Source: Tubulanus polymorphus | Lineage: Eukaryota > Nemertea > Palaeonemertea > Tubulaniformes > Tubulanidae | NCBI RefSeq assembly: GCF_964204645.1 | Contig: NC_134030.1 | Location: 2,953,855 to 3,017,854, forward strand | DNA: 64,000 nucleotides | Direction of reading: 5' to 3' | Part shown: one piece after another, positions 46,621 to 58,699 of the stretch | Numbering within the stretch: the stretch's first letter is position 1 | Layout of the letters: each line of letters starts with the position of its first letter | Made by a program: the position numbers and the translations under genes | The notes under the pieces: model-generated | Database searches by the model: none | Told to the model about the DNA's origin: nothing | The model's input: only the letters and a program-made list of their open reading frames with translations

Positions 46621-46680
46621 ATGTGGTGGACGACGCGCAGGGCTTTGAACGACCCACAACAGAGCAACCTCGATGATAAG
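46621..46680 (+). CDS. Possible first exon or uORF upstream of the GT31 gene
   Basis: ATG followed by 20 codons (MWWTTRRALNDPQQSNLDDK) ends at a strong donor AAG/GTGAGT. If spliced to the acceptor at 49461 it meets stop codons at once (AGT AGA TAA). It would then be an upstream open frame in a 5' untranslated exon of the glycosyltransferase. It could also belong to another gene. Weak evidence beyond the donor. Confidence 0.3.
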
Positions 46681-47417
46681 GTGAGTGGTGATAATAATCT
46701 CACGAATTTGTTTGAAATTGTCAATAGCTCACCCGAACTGAATTCGAGAGAATTCATTAGAGATAGAACTGAATTTTAAAAAAAATGCCGTAAATAACAG
46801 AAAATTAGAATGTTTTGCACGTGTATTGTTGTTATTGCGAGTAGGACATGGAAGTATTTCCCGCGCGTCACGAAACGTTGATTGATGTATTAACGTATTA
46901 ACTAAAAGTGACAGGTCTTGGTTAGAAATCGACGAACTAAACAAAGGTGACAGGAAATCCATCGATTTGCAATCATGCCGCGTTCCTATGCATGGGATAC
47001 ATATATATATGTTCAGTATATACCAGTATACGCGACCAGTACTGAATAACGGGGATATATTCGACTAGACGTTGTCGTCGTTTCTGAGTTCCCGATTGTG
47101 AATAATTTCCATCGTTTCTATTCAAACCAACCGTCGATCGCTTTCAGAATCTTCGCAGGAATTCTCTCTCTGTCTCGGTTTTGCGACTGATCTGCGATGC
47201 AATGGACACAGATACACGCACACGATGTATTAAATAATTCAGAGCACCCACGTAATCTCCTACTGCAATCGGAGTAACACATTACACCCATTTCTTGCGT
47301 TACAAATCTTAATCCGGTTCTTCATTTATCGAAGTGGATGAATGTTAGAAAATAGACTGAAATTCAAATGCTTTTCAAGTCCAACTAACGAGTCAAAACC
47401 AATTCATCTAAACATCT

Positions 47418-47574
47418 TGGCCCGGTTTTATAGACCGCTATTATCTTCAAAGGTCAAATGCCCTCTAAATAGGATATTGTGTAAAACCTATTTTCTAATT
47501 GTGTGGTGGCTAACTTAATTCATTTTCAATTAAGTTAGCCCCCGGGTTAAAGGTACCGGTCTATAAAACCGGGA
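47418..47574. mobile_element. Miniature inverted-repeat element, family A relative
   Basis: GGCCCGGTTTTATAGACCG and the inverse CCGGTCTATAAAACCGGG lie about 157 bases apart. The centre has the palindrome CTAACTTAATTCATTTTCAA then TTAAGTTAG, similar to the TTAGTTCATTTTCAA core of family A. Confidence 0.75.
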
Positions 47575-48979
47575 TTATCTCGAAAAATGGTTTGATCTCC
47601 GTGATTGAAAACGGCATTATAATCATCATACTTATTTCTATAATCGTTATCATAATTACTTTTAACTTATTCCAATTAGGCTAAAAAGGCAGTACATGAA
47701 ATTACAAATTTAAGATGATTGGATGAAATAAACTAAAATATATATTACACCATACATGCTGAAAAGATATTTGACAGATTGAAATGTCTCTATGGAACTG
47801 GAAAAGCGAATATGTTTAACAACGTTTGTCATTTATGGCGCTTATTTCATGTAAAACGCCAAAAGACTGTTTTATTACGAAATAAAAGCGTATAATAAGT
47901 AAAAAGCCTTAATAATGAACATTATATATGACCGGATAAATATACATCATAGGGTCACAGACCCGAAGCAACATTAACAGATGATATAACGGGTAAATTG
48001 ATATTCGTATTCGTATATTTGCATTTTTTGCGTCTCTATCCAAACACATACGATATTCCGCACTGTGCTATCATATTATTGACAAATAATGATGTACTTC
48101 CCCGACCGAATGTTGGTTGTTCAGATGGTGTGTATACCGGCATGAATACTGACATTGATTACACATAATATTGCATATACGCGTTATTATGACACATTCA
48201 CAATACAATGACGTTTAAATAGTGAATTTTGAATTTAAATACTGGTAACAGTTACACATCGCAATGAAATCTCTACGAGGATGGAGCTAAAAAAATTGGC
48301 AAAAAATTGTATAAAAGAAAAATGGCATCGTTCCCGAATAGAGGCGCCACATCGAAGATCGCATTTCAAGTGAGTTTCACGAGATGCAGTTTCAAAAAAG
48401 GACGAGTGTCTTGACTTGAAGTTTTTTTTCAAGCTGATTTAACAAAAAGAGCAACACCAAACAAAGGATCCAAGAGAATTATACAAGTCCGTCAAATTCG
48501 ATATCCCTTATTTATTTCGTCGACAAAAATTGCCACAATTCAGTGCAGTAATATTGTCTTTTTGGACGTCAAAGTGGCCTTTGGGGTGTGAAAAATTCTT
48601 TAAAGTTAGCCCCTGTTTGTGTAAGTGTGATGGTTAAGATTTATTCAATCTTTTCTGGATATCGGTATTTGTATGCGTGTCCTCGGGTGTAAATGAATCG
48701 CCCTGGTTTCACTGATCAGGAAAGCGCGAACGACTGACTGATCGAGCTTGTCGATCGTCAATCATTGCGAGGATGATGTCAATCGTTGTTGCCTTGGCGC
48801 GAGGGACAGTCGTGATGGGAAAGTTTGTAAAGTAGATTTCTAATCAGGTTAATTAGACATATACAACACACACTGTGAGCAGAAACTGACTGACAGTTCG
48901 GTGCGTTCTCCTGTCACTAGATGTGTCACACACTGAATAGAGAATCACAAGGATGAAACAGATCGATCTAAACTGTTTC

Positions 48980-49012
48980 TACTGCTGCTGCTGCTGCTGC
49001 TGCCGCCGCTGC
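48980..49012. repeat. CTG/CCG trinucleotide microsatellite
   Basis: About ten CTG/CCG triplets in tandem (CTGCTGCTGCTGCTGCCGCC). Confidence 0.85.
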
Positions 49013-49602
49013 AATCCAACGATATTATTTACGCCATGTCTACAACATTTCTGAGTGCGCAATCGTGTATAGCATCTTCAATTAGAAGATTGGCATCTTC
49101 ATCGTTTGACGTCATCTCATGGCAGCACCCGCTAACCTTAATACAATCAGTATTTTTCATGTTTGGCAGATTTTTCAGCGATACGGACGTTGCTTAACAA
49201 GGATACACCGATACCGTGATTATTTCTATCATTTTATTATAATGTTATTATTTTCGTTGTGAAAATTTGAATCGATTATTTTTCTTATTTTTCTGAACGG
49301 TATATTGTTCGAATAAAACGATGAACGTAGAAAAAGAATAAAAATATCGGAATACATTCAGTTTTCGAACAACAGGCGTAGAGTTCTATAAACATCAGAC
49401 GTGGGTGTGATCTGTTATTACTTTCATGTTAACTCACTGATTCTTGTCATCTATTTTTCAGAGTAGATAAAGAACTAGATGACAATACGCCGCAATAGAA
49501 ACCAGCAGGTAGATAGAACGCGTCTGAAACATGGACAATTTATGACAAACGCCGACGCGGTTTTACATCGATTACGAATCGTTCGTTCATCACCCGTTTT
49601 CG

Positions 49603-50880
49603 ATGAAGAGAAAACAAATTCAAAAATGGATATTTTTCGTCGTTCTGATTTGTGGACTCGCAAATCTGTTCGGTTACATGACGTACGTGCACTCGCAATC
49701 GTACAACGCAATGGCGGTGCGTATCAACGGTTCACGGACGGACACGGACAACGAACCGGACGCGACGCAGCTCAGCGCTGCCGTCTTTCACGAGGAGAGA
49801 AACAAGTACATGACGAATTCGTATGATAATAACGATAGTGTAAATATCACGACGAAAACGTACGTTCAATATAAATCTAATGCTCACGATAATTTAAACA
49901 GTATTCAACACAGTTTAAAATCACGATCTTCATCAAACTCTGTCACTAATAATAACGTTAAACCTACACGATCACGCTCAGTTTCTCATAGGACTAAAAT
50001 CGCTCATTTCAACGGTGTTCTCAACACGGATCTCGGGTATATTCATAACAATATCAAAATATGCAATTCTCAACTTCACATCGACATGGTGATAGGGGTC
50101 ACGAGCGCCGTGCCGAACATCAGACGTCGCGCCGTCATACGAGAAACGTGGGGCGCTTATCGAAACGCCAAAGTCAAACTGATATTCATCGTCGGACGCG
50201 GTAACGCTTCCGTGCAACGTCAAATCGAAGCGGAAAGTCTACGTCACGGCGACGTCGTCCAACGGGATTTTCGAGATACGTATCGTAATCTGACGCTCAA
50301 ATCGTCCGCTTTATTCGAATGGGTGACGCATTTCTGTAACCAATCATCGTTCGTGCTGAAGGCAGACGACGATATGTTCGTTAACATACCGTCGCTCGTA
50401 CACAAATTGAAAGAACAAAACAAACGCTGGGGACCGAAGTTTTTCTATTGCTATTTCTTGAAGAAATCGTCGCCGTTCAGAAGTAAAGACAGTAAATGGT
50501 ACACGACGATGCAAGAGTACAAACATAAGTTATACCCGCCGTATTGTATCGGCACGGCTTACGCTATGACGACAGCTACGGCCGTTGATCTCCACGACAT
50601 GTCGAAATCTGTACCGTTATTTTGGTTAGAGGATATCTACTGGACGGGAATTCTGGCCGGAAAACTTCGCATCCGCCATCTTTACGCGCCGTCGTTTTCG
50701 GGAAGTACTAAGTATCCGGCCGATCCCTGCGTATTCCGGGTGAAAGATACTGTTCATTTGACTGACGGTGGAGTTATAGCGTTGAAAGACACGTGGAAAG
50801 CATCGAGAAAAGCTCACTTGAAATGTAAGTATGATCCCAGTCCGCACTTTCAGAAACAGCATTCACGCGGAATAATTTGA
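49603..50880 (+). CDS. Beta-1,3-galactosyl/GlcNAc-transferase, GT31 family
   Basis: A 425-residue open frame of type II Golgi topology: a short basic tail (MKRKQIQK), a signal anchor at about 9-29 (WIFFVVLICGLANLFGYMTY), a Ser/Asn-rich stem to about 150, then the GT31 catalytic domain. Motifs are IGVTSAVPNIRRRAVIRETW, the metal-binding KADDDMFV at about 253-260, YCIGTAYAMT and WLEDIYWTG. These are the conserved beta-1,3-galactosyltransferase / beta-1,3-GlcNAc-transferase signatures. Donor and acceptor specificity cannot be read off. A TTTTCAG acceptor at 49461 shows that the coding exon is preceded by a 5' intron. A strong donor near the end (50825/GTAAGTAT) offers an alternative C-terminus encoded at 51070-51251. 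Confidence 0.93.
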   Translation: MKRKQIQKWIFFVVLICGLANLFGYMTYVHSQSYNAMAVRINGSRTDTDNEPDATQLSAAVFHEERNKYMTNSYDNNDSVNITTKTYVQYKSNAHDNLNSIQHSLKSRSSSNSVTNNNVKPTRSRSVSHRTKIAHFNGVLNTDLGYIHNNIKICNSQLHIDMVIGVTSAVPNIRRRAVIRETWGAYRNAKVKLIFIVGRGNASVQRQIEAESLRHGDVVQRDFRDTYRNLTLKSSALFEWVTHFCNQSSFVLKADDDMFVNIPSLVHKLKEQNKRWGPKFFYCYFLKKSSPFRSKDSKWYTTMQEYKHKLYPPYCIGTAYAMTTATAVDLHDMSKSVPLFWLEDIYWTGILAGKLRIRHLYAPSFSGSTKYPADPCVFRVKDTVHLTDGGVIALKDTWKASRKAHLKCKYDPSPHFQKQHSRGII

Positions 50881-51069
50881 CCTGTGACAAAATTTCGCAA
50901 GGGCCTGGGTGGATGTTATTAATATAATATCAGACAATCGCTTGTTTATGGAAACCAACTTGATGGATGTCCTTTGGTCGGGCCAATTTGGCTCATCGTG
51001 GTGGAACGTATCCTTATGATTATATTGAATAAGAATATTAGAAAATAAGAAGAAATATTTCTTTTTCAG

Positions 51070-51251
51070 GCGCAAGTCCTCGTAGAAGGAACAGAAAAGC
51101 GGCTGATGCTTCGGTCGTCTACGTCTTGTGTATCTTCGTTTTATTTTGCGCACTATTCGCTCTGGCCTTGACCGTGGCCGTCAACGCAGACACGAAAATC
51201 AAAGACAAAGAGCAACACAAGAAGAGGACGGCGGAGCGCGTGATGAAATGA
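51070..51251 (+). CDS. Alternative terminal exon with a membrane helix
   Basis: A TTTTTCAG acceptor is followed by 182 bases with an open frame in the phase (T/GC) required by the donor at 50825 in the GT31 gene. It encodes ASPRRRNRKAADAS, a hydrophobic helix (VVYVLCIFVLFCALFALALT) and a charged tail (KDKEQHKKRTAERVMK). It may be an alternative last exon of the glycosyltransferase or the end of an unrelated small membrane protein. Only transcript data can decide. Confidence 0.5.
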
Positions 51252-51259
51252 AAACTCAT

Positions 51260-52340
51260 CATTGATCATTCGGTTTGATCTAAAGAAATATAAACATGCA
51301 TTTTATTGTAAATAACACACCTAACCGCCCCCCACATACACTAGCAACACTAGGTGTAGTAACTGATAAGGCCTATCAAAATATACTGATCCTGAAAAGA
51401 TATTTTCACCAGTCCACGAAAAACTGGGCATTTCTGCCTCAATGACCACGAGATCCTTGCATACCATTCAAATTAGTATTTTTTAACATGAACACGCTTA
51501 GCACAATTCAATTGTGTTATCTAGCTCAAAGATCCGTTTGAAATCCAACGGGTCTCAAATTGTATACCGAATATGCTAAATTGGCAAATTGGTTTTAGCC
51601 TTGTAAATGTTTTGTTGTTGATTCTCAGTTATTGTTCACACAGCAACGTTCTGAGCTAAATTAGCGAAAGCTTGTTCGTTGCTGGCTCGAGCTCGCCAAC
51701 CGTTCGTTATCTATAGTATGAGACCAAGCACGCGTCGCATCCACTCAAATACTGGGTTTTATTAAAATTATATGGGATATTAGATAATATGATAATAATT
51801 ACTGGCAGCAAAGCGCTTGGCAAACGTAATTGCATTTATACATTAAGCGTTAAGCCTGTTTAATGCCTATTTTACCATTAATTGCAGTTAATGTTCTATG
51901 ATTCGCGAAGTAGAATGTACTTATCAACTTATATGCAGTGACTTTCGACCTATGAAGTGTTTAAATGCACATTCGTAGGCTTGCTCGGGGAGGGTGAATT
52001 TCTTTTTCGTCACCGATTTACGTATTTGTGCAGGGAGTCTATTTCTTCTATGCATTATAATATGATATATGAATATATAGTCACAAAGTGTAAATAACCA
52101 TATTTGAAAATACATAGCAAATAGCTAAACGAGAAATACTTCTATTGACATTATCCAACTCCGAGGTTTTTTTCATCATCGCCATTACGTCAGATATCTC
52201 ATCGCCTGATCGGCGCTTTATTGTGATATATTCTTTATACTTATCGACACGAGTTGATTGTCTTAAAAATGCAATAAATAATTTGGGCGTCGTCTCCAAA
52301 ACGCATAATATTGTTATGTATCTATTTGTACGTTGTTCTA
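51260..52340. other. Non-coding stretch
   Basis: No gene recognised. Short frames on both strands near 52080-52360 overlap one another and lack domain signal. Confidence 0.4.
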
Positions 52341-52341
52341 G

Positions 52342-52661
52342 CTATAGCACTACTTAAAATATGTTGCGTGGCATATTTTTGTTTGCCGAAGATACTTAGC
52401 GAAAAGGGTATTCTACCGTGGAACTGGACATTTAGCGATCATGTGATTTTCATGATGGATCGCCGGCCCGGCGATAAGGTGTTTACGGCTCGTTGGCCCC
52501 GGTTTAAACTAGAGTTTCCCGTCAGAAGGTGGCCAGTATACATTGAAAGTGCTTTGAGACCTTTCGCTGGCGTCACCAGAAACATCCTTGAGCGTATTCT
52601 GTCAGCTTTGATGCGCGGTCGTTCGGTAAACATGAATATACTATCGCAATACAATACTTAA
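52342..52661 (+). CDS. Candidate last exon, unrecognised
   Basis: A TTCTAG acceptor at 52340-52341 precedes about 106 codons ending in TAA. The translation begins AIALLKICCVAYFCLPKI, continues LPWNWTFSDHVIFMMDRRPG and RWPRFKLEFPVRRWPVYIES, and ends SVNMNILSQYNT. Composition looks coding (Trp and Arg clusters, a hydrophobic lead). It has no ATG near its start and no identified partner exon. Could be a chance frame. Confidence 0.25.
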
Positions 52662-52669
52662 ATACTATA

Positions 52670-53400
52670 AATACAATTAGGAAATTATAATAAACTGATG
52701 ATGATAATAATGATGATATAGATAGTTATAACGATTATTAAGATAATAATGATAATGTAGTTTTTGCTCATAATTATAAAATCATTGTGGTTGTAATGAT
52801 ATGCATTTCTTATACATACACATGTTAAATTCTAATTGACTTAACTCGAATCAAGTCCTTCCAAACTCTTATACAAACGATATCAAATTGTGTGACGTAT
52901 TCATATTGTAGTATTTAAGTGCGTGTACATATCGATTATATTGCGTTTTAACATACATTTCAACGTGGTTTTAATATGTTGTTTTCGGACTCGTCGTTTG
53001 AATCGATCGCATAAGTTTCTGATAATGATTTGAAATGGAAGCCTCCGATATCGCTCTTTTTCGTGCTGTGATCCCGTTTTTTTTTTATTTTGTAAAATGG
53101 AGTGATTACATTTCGCTGATACATTTTTGTATGGCTTCGAACGATTCAAAATTAGCATTGTAACAGTCACGTCGAAACCCCTATATTTGTTTCGCTTGTC
53201 TGATATCAGTAAGCACAAAAATAATATCTCAAATAATAAATGGCTTTTGTTGGTTGTTGAATTAATACGTATATCGATAATCATTAAAATGTATGGGTAG
53301 ATAGATATTACATGAAAATCTGTGCGCGATTTTCTGTCATAAAATTAATAGAATCGGCTGTGAATTTTAATTAACATTTGAAGAATACGTTTATCATCCG
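52670..53400. other. Non-coding, ATGATAATAAT-rich stretch
   Basis: AT-rich sequence with GATGATAATAATGATGAT low complexity near 52697-52760. No gene recognised; the 127-codon minus frame at 52901-53284 has no domain. Confidence 0.45.
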
Positions 53401-53408
53401 ATATTTGA

Positions 53409-54870
<1,462 letters not shown>

Positions 54871-54875
54871 TCTTT

Positions 54876-54988
54876 GATCCAGTTCTACGGTTTTGATTTA
54901 AGATTTGACACTAGAGTTAACTCATCAAAAATGAACTGATTTTAAACTCAGAGTTAACACTATCCCACAACACTGCGTTACTGGATCC
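54876..54988. mobile_element. Miniature inverted-repeat element, family A, copy 2
   Basis: GATCCAGTTCTACGGTTTTG and the inverse end GTTACTGGATC flank GAGTTAACTCATCAAAAATG and CTCAGAGTTAACAC. Same layout as 19725-19836. Confidence 0.7.
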
Positions 54989-55125
54989 TATCATTTCGGA
55001 CAGAAATCTTTTCAGCTTTTCTGACTTCTTCAGACGAGGGAATTTCAGAGGAGAAACTAATCGTTCTTACCGGGAAAAAGGGTGAAAATCATTCAAAGCT
55101 TAAGAACAAAACCTGGCAAAAATAA

Positions 55126-55343
55126 GGCTAAAAAATTGATACCTTGTTTCTCCGCTCTGCTGAGCTTATATGTTGACTCAGCCGGCCGCCTATCTACCCT
55201 ATACATTACTTTTTTTTAAATCGTGATCAATTTTACCATAACAGACCCGGCCGCTATAGAAATGAACTGTTTATAAATTTTATCATATTTTACAAAAATG
55301 ACCCGGCCGCTGCGGCGAAACAAGGTATCATTTTTGTTTAGCC
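55126..55343. mobile_element. Miniature element, family D, copy 2
   Basis: Left end GGCTAAAAAATTGATACCTT then GTTTC; right end GAAACAAGGTATCATTTTTG then TTTAGCC. The inverted ends are about 30 bases. Internal phrases CATAACAGACCCGGC and AATGACCCGGCCGCTG are shared with 41674-41979. Confidence 0.8.
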
Positions 55344-56013
55344 TAACCACAGTTATTTTTACAGTTTCACTCTTCCGTACTTGACTTCGGAACTACACTG
55401 TTCTGTAGACGGCTGTTCGATGCAACGCACCGGGATTGTGTCAGAGAGAAAGAGCTCAAGTAGGGGTTATTCACCAGGGATTTTGTTATCTAATTACGAG
55501 CTTACCGGATCTAAACTTGTGTAAAGTTGCCTTACCGGACCCTGCTTGATTGGATTCAGACATCGTCATCTCCTAATACGGAAATAGACGCAATTTACAT
55601 AAATTCATTAGAGACTTTGTGTTCCTGCTCAACATAAGAAGCGCCCACCGGCTATAGCTATAGAAACTGTAGAAATGCTATCGATTTCGATAAATTATTC
55701 AATTAACGTTCAATTCCAGATATAACAGTGATCGTCTGATTCTAGAATCAAACATATCAAAAATAATAATCATTTACTGATTATGAAGTTAGAGTAGGTG
55801 TAAAGAATGACGTCACTCAGAAGTTTGTCTACACCCAAACTGTGAACTACAAAACAGCAACTGCAGGTAATCAAAAATAGACTGATCTTTTTAGGATGAG
55901 ACCCATAAAATTGCAAAATATTCAACAAACGAAATATCTATTTCATTTGATATAAACTTCTATTTGAGACATTCTAGGTCACAGATATTTGTATATTTTG
56001 CCATTTACTTTAG

Positions 56014-56205
56014 CTCCTGGACCTGTGACGTCACTCACTGTGTCCCAACAAACAAACAACGGCTACAGAGTCACGTGGTCTGCACCTGATAAACCAAATG
56101 GAATTATTTGCGTAAAATTTAAAGTTACTTGGTTATAGTCACGATACTGTTCGCACCGAATCAAGCGAATCAGCTTTTACTTCTATAGGTCTGACGTCTG
56201 GTTAA
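56014..56205 (+). pseudogene. Fibronectin type III exon fragment, frameshifted
   Basis: After a TTTAG acceptor the frame reads PGPVTSLTVSQQTNNGYRVT then WSAPDKPNGII, the A-C strands of an FN3 domain with its hallmark Trp. After VTW it hits TTA TAG. One base over, the frame continues YSHDTVRTESSESAFTSIGL then TSG, the expected E-F region, so a single-base frameshift breaks it. It then runs into a TTGAAC repeat. This is a decayed exon of an FN3 receptor or adhesion protein. Confidence 0.65.
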
Positions 56206-56212
56206 AGGACTA

Positions 56213-56245
56213 TAACTTGAACTTGAACTTGAACTTGAACTTTAA
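56213..56245. repeat. (TTGAAC)n hexanucleotide repeat
   Basis: Five tandem copies of CTTGAA. The reverse-complement type (CAAGTT)n occurs at 63702-63722. Both are followed by an A/T-rich TTTATTT-like segment, as in retroposon tails. Confidence 0.85.
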
Positions 56246-56377
56246 TTTTATTGCTCCATATAATACACAAGTTACATAGGAAATGACATGCAATAAAATA
56301 TTAACATCAAATCACAGGGAAAACAGTACAAGAGTGGACATACATTTAAAAATATAAGCACTGAAGTGAGCGTTATC

Positions 56378-56450
56378 GCTGCGATCCGTGGCTGAATGGG
56401 TTATTCCATCGACTCCGAGACCCGAGATCCTGGTTCGAATCTATCGCAGG
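56378..56450 (+). repeat. tRNA-derived SINE-like head
   Basis: GCGATCCGTGGCTGAATGGG contains an A-box (TGGCTGAATGG), and 38 bases on GGTTCGAATCT is a B-box. The ends GCGAT and ATCGC can pair. The acceptor and T stems are imperfect, so it is a tRNA-like relic or SINE rather than a working tRNA. Confidence 0.5.
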
Positions 56451-56699
56451 TGCACCCACACACAAATACAAACAACCAAAATCTTTTGCAATATTTGTAT
56501 GTTTTCAAATAATTTAACCAACCCATCAATTATTTCTAGTTTCAGCTACCTTGCTGTACGATATCTTCTAAAGTATCGATATTTATCATTTGAGAGGAAA
56601 CATTTCGTTTGTTACAATGAGTCAGATAGAACACTGTACGGTAGTATACCACGTCCGGGATCATCGAGTTTAAATGAGATTTTGTGACGGGCAAATAAA

Positions 56700-57960
56700 G
56701 CGTCGTCAATTTCGTCATATTTACCAGACGATAACTCGTACCTGCTACGTCGACAAATTATCACATGATGACAAGTCGCACTTAAGAGTGCTCAGTGAGA
56801 CCTACGCACGAGGCCTGAGAATCTTACGGGCCGATTCCACTTCTGTCTAGTTAATACTCTCCATCAACGAGAGGTTTACTGTGCGGAAATGTAAAATTTC
56901 TTCATCAGCGTCGGTAAATCCGACTAGAAGGTGCAGAGGCGGAACTGATTCAACCGATTCCGCTATATATATAAGTTTAATTCGTTCGTGTTTTGAAGTC
57001 AGTATTGCTAGCGGAGTGTGGACGGGCAACATCGCGCCGAGGATACTCTTATTGTCAAAGGTATGTCTGGTTGATATAGAAAATCCCGCACTCAAAGCAA
57101 TGAGTTCGAAAAGGTTTCCTTCAGCTAATGATTTATTTTCGACAGTTCAGCTATACCTTTGTTGTCATCTTCAGGAATATTTTTCAGGTGTAGGATTTTC
57201 CATATCATCTTTACAACATGACGTGTGAAATGTTTCATCAATTGTTTTCATGTCTAGTTAATATCTTCTAGAGAAACAAATATTTCATGATAAGTAATTT
57301 GAAACTAAGATATAATATGATAAGATATTTAAGGCTAAGATATAATATGAAACATCAATATCAACTGAGCAATGTGCAAAATTATTTGAAAGAAGTGGAA
57401 TTTATCATGAAATCTGGTAACATAGTATTTTAACCAGAAAGGAAAGTATTATCATTTATAGTCCTATAGTGAATTCCTTCCATGATAGATTTCAGGTACC
57501 TTAAATAATCTATAAACAATAAGAAGCATTTGAAATCTTTCTTTTAAAAATGTCATCGATGTTCATCGAAAAAAACAAAACAACTCTCTGTTTTCGAGAT
57601 TTTTGTATATAGGTGGGTTGTTGAGGATGTTGAGGTTGTTGAGGAATTATCGTTATCGTACTAAAAAAACAACACAGGTTCTGATCACAGCGCGTCATTG
57701 CGGCCGTCTGTAAGCAGTTAACCGATGTTATATGTCATCGTTGACTACCATTCGACGGCCAATGTGACGTCACCTTCATATTCAAGAGTGCATTGTACTA
57801 CGATGTGGTAATAAGCATCTGAACTCGTTTCAAAAGCTGTCAGTCAAAGTTTGATTGAACAATTCTAAAAAAACCAATTCAAACTGTGTTCAACGTAACC
57901 GAGAAAACTGTACTGGATCATCATAATGCAATAAAACCCATCACGAATTCTTCATTCATT
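56700..57960. other. Non-coding stretch upstream of the achatin-like gene
   Basis: No gene is supported. Overlapping open frames on both strands at 56847-57228 have no recognised domain. A direct repeat AAGATATAATATGATAAGAT / TAAGATATAATATGA occurs near 57305-57350. An untranslated exon of the achatin-like gene probably lies here, since an acceptor (TTTATAG) sits at 57958-57964. Confidence 0.45.
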
Positions 57961-58004
57961 TATAGGTTTTTGTGACTTCATTCCACCGACAGACTCGTGT
58001 AGCT

Positions 58005-58565
58005 ATGTGGCCACGATGGCAGTACGTCACATTATCATTGACATTCATATTTACTGTATTATGCTGTTCAATGGCCGCCGAGGATGATAAAGACGACCGC
58101 GCCACCGATGAACTGGATTACGTAAAACGCGGATTCGGCGAGCGACGAAGGCGCGGATTCGGCGAGAAGCGAGCGGCGGTGAATTTCGCTGCTGATCGCG
58201 GCGCTGATTTGGTCATCGCTAATCCGAACACATCCACGTTGAAATACGTGTTGTACATGTGCGCCGAAGGATACCCGTGTCCGAAACTGATCACCGTAAC
58301 ATCATCATCGAACACAATTGGAGACGAGGCGGCAGTCATCGGGAAAAGGGGCTTCGGCGAGAAACGCGGTTTCGGCGAAAAGCGAGGTTTTGGCGAGAAA
58401 AGGGGTTTCGGTGAAAAAAGGGGCTTCGGCGAAAAACGGGGTTTCGGCGAAAAGCGTGGATTTGGCGAAAAGCGAGGTTTCGGCGAAAAACGAGGTTTCG
58501 GCGAAAAACGCGATTTCAACATGGACTATAACAGTTACGAGAAGCGAGGATTCGGTGAGCGATAA
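58005..58565 (+). CDS. Achatin-like neuropeptide precursor (GFGE repeats)
   Basis: A 186-residue precursor starting at ATG 58005 (the longer frame begins with GTG and crosses an acceptor). The signal peptide is YVTLSLTFIFTVLCCSMA. An acidic spacer is followed by KR-GFGE-RRRR-GFGE-KR, a non-repetitive linker with CAEGYPC, nine uninterrupted GFGE-KR units, the unique peptide DFNMDYNSYE, and a terminal GFGE-R. That makes twelve predicted GFGE tetrapeptides, each released by prohormone convertases at dibasic sites. The Gly-Phe-x-(Asp/Glu) form matches the achatin family of lophotrochozoan tetrapeptides, in which Phe can be the D-isomer. It acts as a secreted transmitter in neurons. An upstream TTTATAG acceptor implies a 5' untranslated exon. 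Confidence 0.9.
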   Translation: MWPRWQYVTLSLTFIFTVLCCSMAAEDDKDDRATDELDYVKRGFGERRRRGFGEKRAAVNFAADRGADLVIANPNTSTLKYVLYMCAEGYPCPKLITVTSSSNTIGDEAAVIGKRGFGEKRGFGEKRGFGEKRGFGEKRGFGEKRGFGEKRGFGEKRGFGEKRGFGEKRDFNMDYNSYEKRGFGER

Positions 58566-58659
58566 CTCAAACACTTCGACTTGGACACGATCATCGTTAT
58601 CTAGCAGTCAATATCCATAAAAATCATTACATAATTTTATATACGCATCAGATGATATC

Positions 58660-58665
58660 AATAAA
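58660..58665 (+). terminator. Polyadenylation signal of the achatin-like gene
   Basis: AATAAA 95 bases after the stop codon. Confidence 0.65.
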
Positions 58666-58699
58666 TTTCTAGTTATGATGCTAATTCGCGTGATGAATT

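Larger units (their letters stand above)
46690..49460. other. Long non-coding stretch (intron or intergenic)
   Basis: No coding exon supported. Contains the miniature element at 47418-47574 and a CTG/CCG trinucleotide run (about 48980-49012). The only open frames are short and mirror low-complexity sequence. Confidence 0.45.

Noticed and set aside
56378-56450. Functional tRNA gene
   Set aside because: A- and B-boxes are present, but the acceptor and T stems do not pair well and no clean anticodon arm could be drawn.
56847-57228. Overlapping plus- and minus-strand open frames of 82 and 115 codons
   Set aside because: No domain, no consistent splice sites, and neither strand is preferred by codon use.
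58118-58620. Long minus-strand and alternative plus-strand frames over the achatin-like repeats
   Set aside because: Repeated GGTTTCGGCGAAAAGC-type units stay open in several frames. Only the GFGE frame has a signal peptide and dibasic logic.
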